A program made the translations under genes and the position numbers. Under the pieces are notes generated by a model. It did no database searches. It was not told the DNA's origin and saw nothing but the letters and a program-made list of their open reading frames with translations. Source: Tenrec ecaudatus (lineage: Eukaryota > Chordata > Mammalia > Afrosoricida > Tenrecidae). From it: 64,000 nt of DNA. The stretch is taken from NCBI RefSeq assembly GCF_050624435.1, contig NC_134534.1, forward strand, positions 63,883,501 to 63,947,500, written 5' to 3'. Position 1 is the first letter of the stretch, and every line of letters starts with the position of its first letter. This document shows positions 60,621 through 64,000 of this stretch, one piece after another.

Positions 60621-62105
60621 AATCTCTTTAAAGGGTATTATCTAAATAACACTTATAAGTCATCAGCAATCATTTATGGAATACATGAATATATTGAATA
60701 TATGAAATGTGTTAGACCCTGAAGATTTATAGACGGAAAACCTAGTACCTTAAAGCTACTCGTATGCTAGCCAAACAAAATATACCTTTAGGTAACACCA
60801 AAAGTATAGAGTCATCAGAGAGCAAACAGAGTTCAATATGTGAAATAATAAATGTGCAAACATAGTACAAAGCAGCAGAAATAGGAGTGATGGTTTGATA
60901 ATTTCTCACGAGTTCAATAAGGACATTTTTATAGGCAAGAGGTATTTTATCTGAATCCTGAATTTAAACAAGTATGAGGTGTATTAACAGAAGAAATGAA
61001 AATAAGGGGTCTTAAAGGATCAGATCTTTCAGAGAACAGAAGGCAGAACGACATGATTAGAAAGAAAGGAGTGTCGAGGCAGAGGGCTGGGATTTTTGTG
61101 GCTGGAAAGTTACACCAGATCTGTGGTGGAATGACAACTGTGTTGAAAGAAGAAGACTTTTGTGACAACATGAAGGGTAACTTGAGAAAGAAAGAGTCAG
61201 GCAAGAAGGCCTTTTCAAAGATCATTCTAAGAGTCCGGGTAGTAGATCGTGAACAAGTGAATCAGAACAGCTAGTGTGTCTGTTCACAAGGACGAAGGGG
61301 AAAAACATGCTGGCTGAAGAGAGCTCATTTAACAAAGAGGTGTCTTTTCATACATGAGCAAAATGAAGACAAGGGAATATACAAGGGAGCCTGCAGTAGT
61401 AAGACTAGGTTTCTTAGTGAAGACTCAGGAAAAGAAGCCAAAAGGTCTAGCAGGCATGGACGGGGAGAATTCAGTCCTTATGGTGCTGGGTAAAACCTGA
61501 AAAGGGACAGTTGTATTTAGAAACCATAACTTCTTGGATTATCATCTGGAAACAGTGTCAGTGAATTGGTGGGACAATGCTCAGGTGCAGGGAGTTCACA
61601 CCGTAGAGACGAGCAAACAGAAGCAGCAAACAGAGACTTCTTTTGAAAACTATACAGAGAAGCACGCAGCTACCTGGGCTGATAATACATCTTTGAAATC
61701 TGCCTATCAGATATAGTTCTGATATTCTTTTATCCTAAAAAGAATTATTTTACATGAGGCCTATAGTGAACACATCTGTAAAAGCAAAGTGTTTAAAAGG
61801 AAGAAAAAAGTATGAGATTAGATAAAAAGAGACTAGAAGACAACACTGCCCTACATAACAATGATTGTCGGATGATCACGGTATCAGTGTAACACATAGT
61901 TACCAATTCTATTCAACTTACTTACACAAAGTTAAAACTAAATAGTATGGTACTTTCAGAGGAGAGATCAGCTTTTCATTCACACGAAACTTAAATGATT
62001 ATATTAGAGAACTGAAAATAATACTGGAAATTACTCTTACGGAAAATGAAGAAAACAAACCACTCTACCAGATTCGATTAACATTTTTTTCTATACAATA
62101 TAAAA
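60621..62105. other. Intergenic, no gene seen
   Basis: The opposed open frames near 60947-61274 are mutual shadows with no family resemblance. Confidence 0.4.
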
Positions 62106-62109
62106 AGAC

Positions 62110-62535
62110 ACCTGTGAAGCATGTTGTGGCTAGGTGCCACTGAATGAATTGGTTCCTGCTCAGAGCAGCCGTACAGGAAAGAACACTTCTCCGTCAGAAG
62201 CTGTGTGAGGTTCGCCTGCTGTGGCAGCCACTGGGGCAGCTCATCTTACTGAGGGCAAGCTTTGTGCTCCTTCCAGGAGCTGCTTTCTCCTGCTAACATT
62301 TCCAAAGGACGCGAGACAAAGTGTCCCCATCCCTGCTTTGAGGAACTTAGTCCAAGACAGATATATTTGTTCTTCTGGAAGTCTGTGGTATTTTCAATAT
62401 TCTTCTCAGATGCTAAAATTCAATTGCACCAATTCTTCTTTGGGATTTCTTATTCATTGTCTAGCTTTCAGATGCTTCTGAGGTGGTTGAAAACACATGG
62501 CTTAGGTCAGGCCAAACTTGGTCTGCAAACTTGGT
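62110..62535 (-). mobile_element. RTE LINE 3' part, antisense
   Basis: taggtgccactgaatgaattg is the tail complement, followed by gacagatatatttgttcttct and gtggtattttcaatattctt, as in 11190-11245 and 63440-63500. Confidence 0.75.
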
Positions 62536-62984
62536 AGTCTTGCTCCTCAGGTATGAATAAATGGGAGAAAAGTAAGTGCAACAGAGGCTACCGAAGGTGA
62601 GTTTCATTTTTATATCTGGATAAGATATAAATGATATAAAGGCATTCAGACATGTTTTATAAGTATATAGAAAAAATAATACAATAACCCCAAGCTATTT
62701 ACTATAAAAACAGCAGCTTCAGACAAATCAGTATGACGTATAGAAGTGGATAGTCAAAGTTCTCAGAAGAGACCGGAGTTACTGGAGGACCAGAATTTGA
62801 TTGATTGGATTTCAGGAGTTCTGCTAGAAATAGTTTAAGAAGATTGTAAATTTACATAAAGTTTGTATTAAAGAATTAGGGAAGGTTTCATAATAGGTTA
62901 AGGGCACATGTCATATACAGAGGATTATATGTTTTTAACCCTGAGGGATGAATATAAACCAAAACAAGCCCCTGAATTTGAGTA

Positions 62985-63152
62985 GATTGTGATTCCTGGT
63001 TACTTTGTAGGACAGAATAGAACTGTCCCTTTGTGTTTCTGATATTGTAAACCATTAAAGGAACAAAACTATTCATCTTTCTCCCATGGAGCAGCTGATA
63101 GGTTTGAATTGCTGGTTAGCAGCTCAATGCATCGTCCCTATGTCATCAAGGC
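62985..63152 (-). mobile_element. AfroSINE, antisense
   Basis: gagtagattgtgattcctgg, catctttctcccatggagcag, ggttagcagctcaatgcatc. Confidence 0.8.
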
Positions 63153-63159
63153 CCCTATT

Positions 63160-64000
63160 GTTTTATGTCCCGTCCATTCTGACCCACAGTGATCTATGGA
63201 CATGACAGAATACTGCCAGGTTGTGCACCATCCTCACAATTGTTCTTGTGTTTGCGCTCTTGTGGCCACTCTGTCAAACCACCCAACTTGAGGTCTTTCT
63301 CTGTCCTCAAGGTCTCTCTCTCTTACGGAGCACAACACCCTTCTGCAGGGTCTGGGCTCTCCCAATGATGTCTCCACATACATTAGACAAAGTCTTGGCA
63401 TCCTTGCTACTAACGAGCATTCTTGGTGAACTACTTCAAAGACAATTTTGGGGGTTGTTCTTTTGGTAGTACACGCTACTTTCAATATTCTCTGTCACCA
63501 CCAAAATTATAAGACATTGATTCTTCTTCAGTCTTTCTTATACAGAGCCCAACTTTCACAGGCATATGGGCAGAATGAAAATACCCTGCCTTGCATCAGG
63601 TGCACCTTGGTCCTCCAATAACATCTTCGCTATTCAGTTTCTGAAAGAGATCGTGTCGTGTGCAACAGATTTAATCCAAAGTCCTTTGATCGCTTGACTC
63701 CTCCTCCATGAGCATTGGCTGTAGGTCTAAGTAAAATGAGCTATGTGACAACTTCAACCTTTTCTCTATCATGTTGTTACCTATAAGTCCATTTATGAGA
63801 ATTTTTGGCTTCTTTACATTGAGTTGCAATCCAAACTGAAGCCTGAAATCGTGATCTTTATAAGCAAGTGTTTCAAGTCCTCCTCATGTTCTACAAGCGG
63901 AATTGCATTATGTGCATATCATAGCTTGCTAATAAGCTTCCTCCAATTATGGTGTCAAATCCTTCTTCATGTGATCCAACTTCTCTGATTATTTGCTCAG
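63160..64000 (-). mobile_element. RTE LINE 3' half, antisense, runs off the window
   Basis: Complement of the RT and 3' region: tctcccaatgatgtctccaca, gtagtacacgctactttcaat, acattgagttgcaatccaaac, ttgcattatgtgcatatcata. The coding frame is broken. Confidence 0.85.

Overview
This is mammalian genomic DNA and most likely comes from an afrotherian, with a tenrec such as Echinops as the best guess. Three repeat signals support this. There are dozens of AfroSINE-type copies, in which a tRNA-like head is followed by a tail ending in 'ggtcactgtgagtcagaattg'-like sequence. Many decayed RTE-clade LINE fragments share that tail. There are also several L1 3' ends of one characteristic type. One short element at 51315-51492 looks like a SPIN hAT transposon, a horizontally transferred family known in tenrec. 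The species call is inference.

The only protein-coding gene I can support is PI15 (peptidase inhibitor 15, a secreted CAP/CRISP-superfamily protein), on the minus strand. Five coding exons can be read with canonical splice sites: 40654-40926, 17632-17750, 15858-15990, 15613-15728 and 8004-8139. Together they are 777 nt in one open frame and encode 258 aa, the length I know for human PI15. A TATA box at 41682-41689 and a good splice donor at 41520 define a likely non-coding first exon. The large intron (about 22.9 kb) lies between the first two coding exons.

Layout. 1-8003 is downstream of the PI15 stop: 3' UTR, then intergenic DNA with L1, RTE and SINE remnants, a strong CTCF-like motif (3267-3280) and a perfect 26-bp-arm hairpin (4852-4907). 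8004-15990 holds the last three coding exons and an intron filled by an inverted pair of L1 3' ends and an RTE copy split by an ERVL-like solo LTR. 17751-40653 is the large intron, with LTRs, a dead mariner, hAT elements, RTE pieces and many SINEs. 41521-42060 is the first exon and promoter, with C15, (GT)18 and (GA)32 just upstream. 42060-64000 is upstream intergenic DNA with no recognisable gene: SINEs, an L1/HAL1-like fragment with (AT)29, old L1M, MIR, L2 and hAT relics, the SPIN copy, and two minus-strand RTE pieces that run to the window edge.

There is no CRISPR array, operon or bacterial-type system. The most interesting material is transposon archaeology (SPIN, mariner, nested insertions) and candidate cis-regulatory DNA around PI15.
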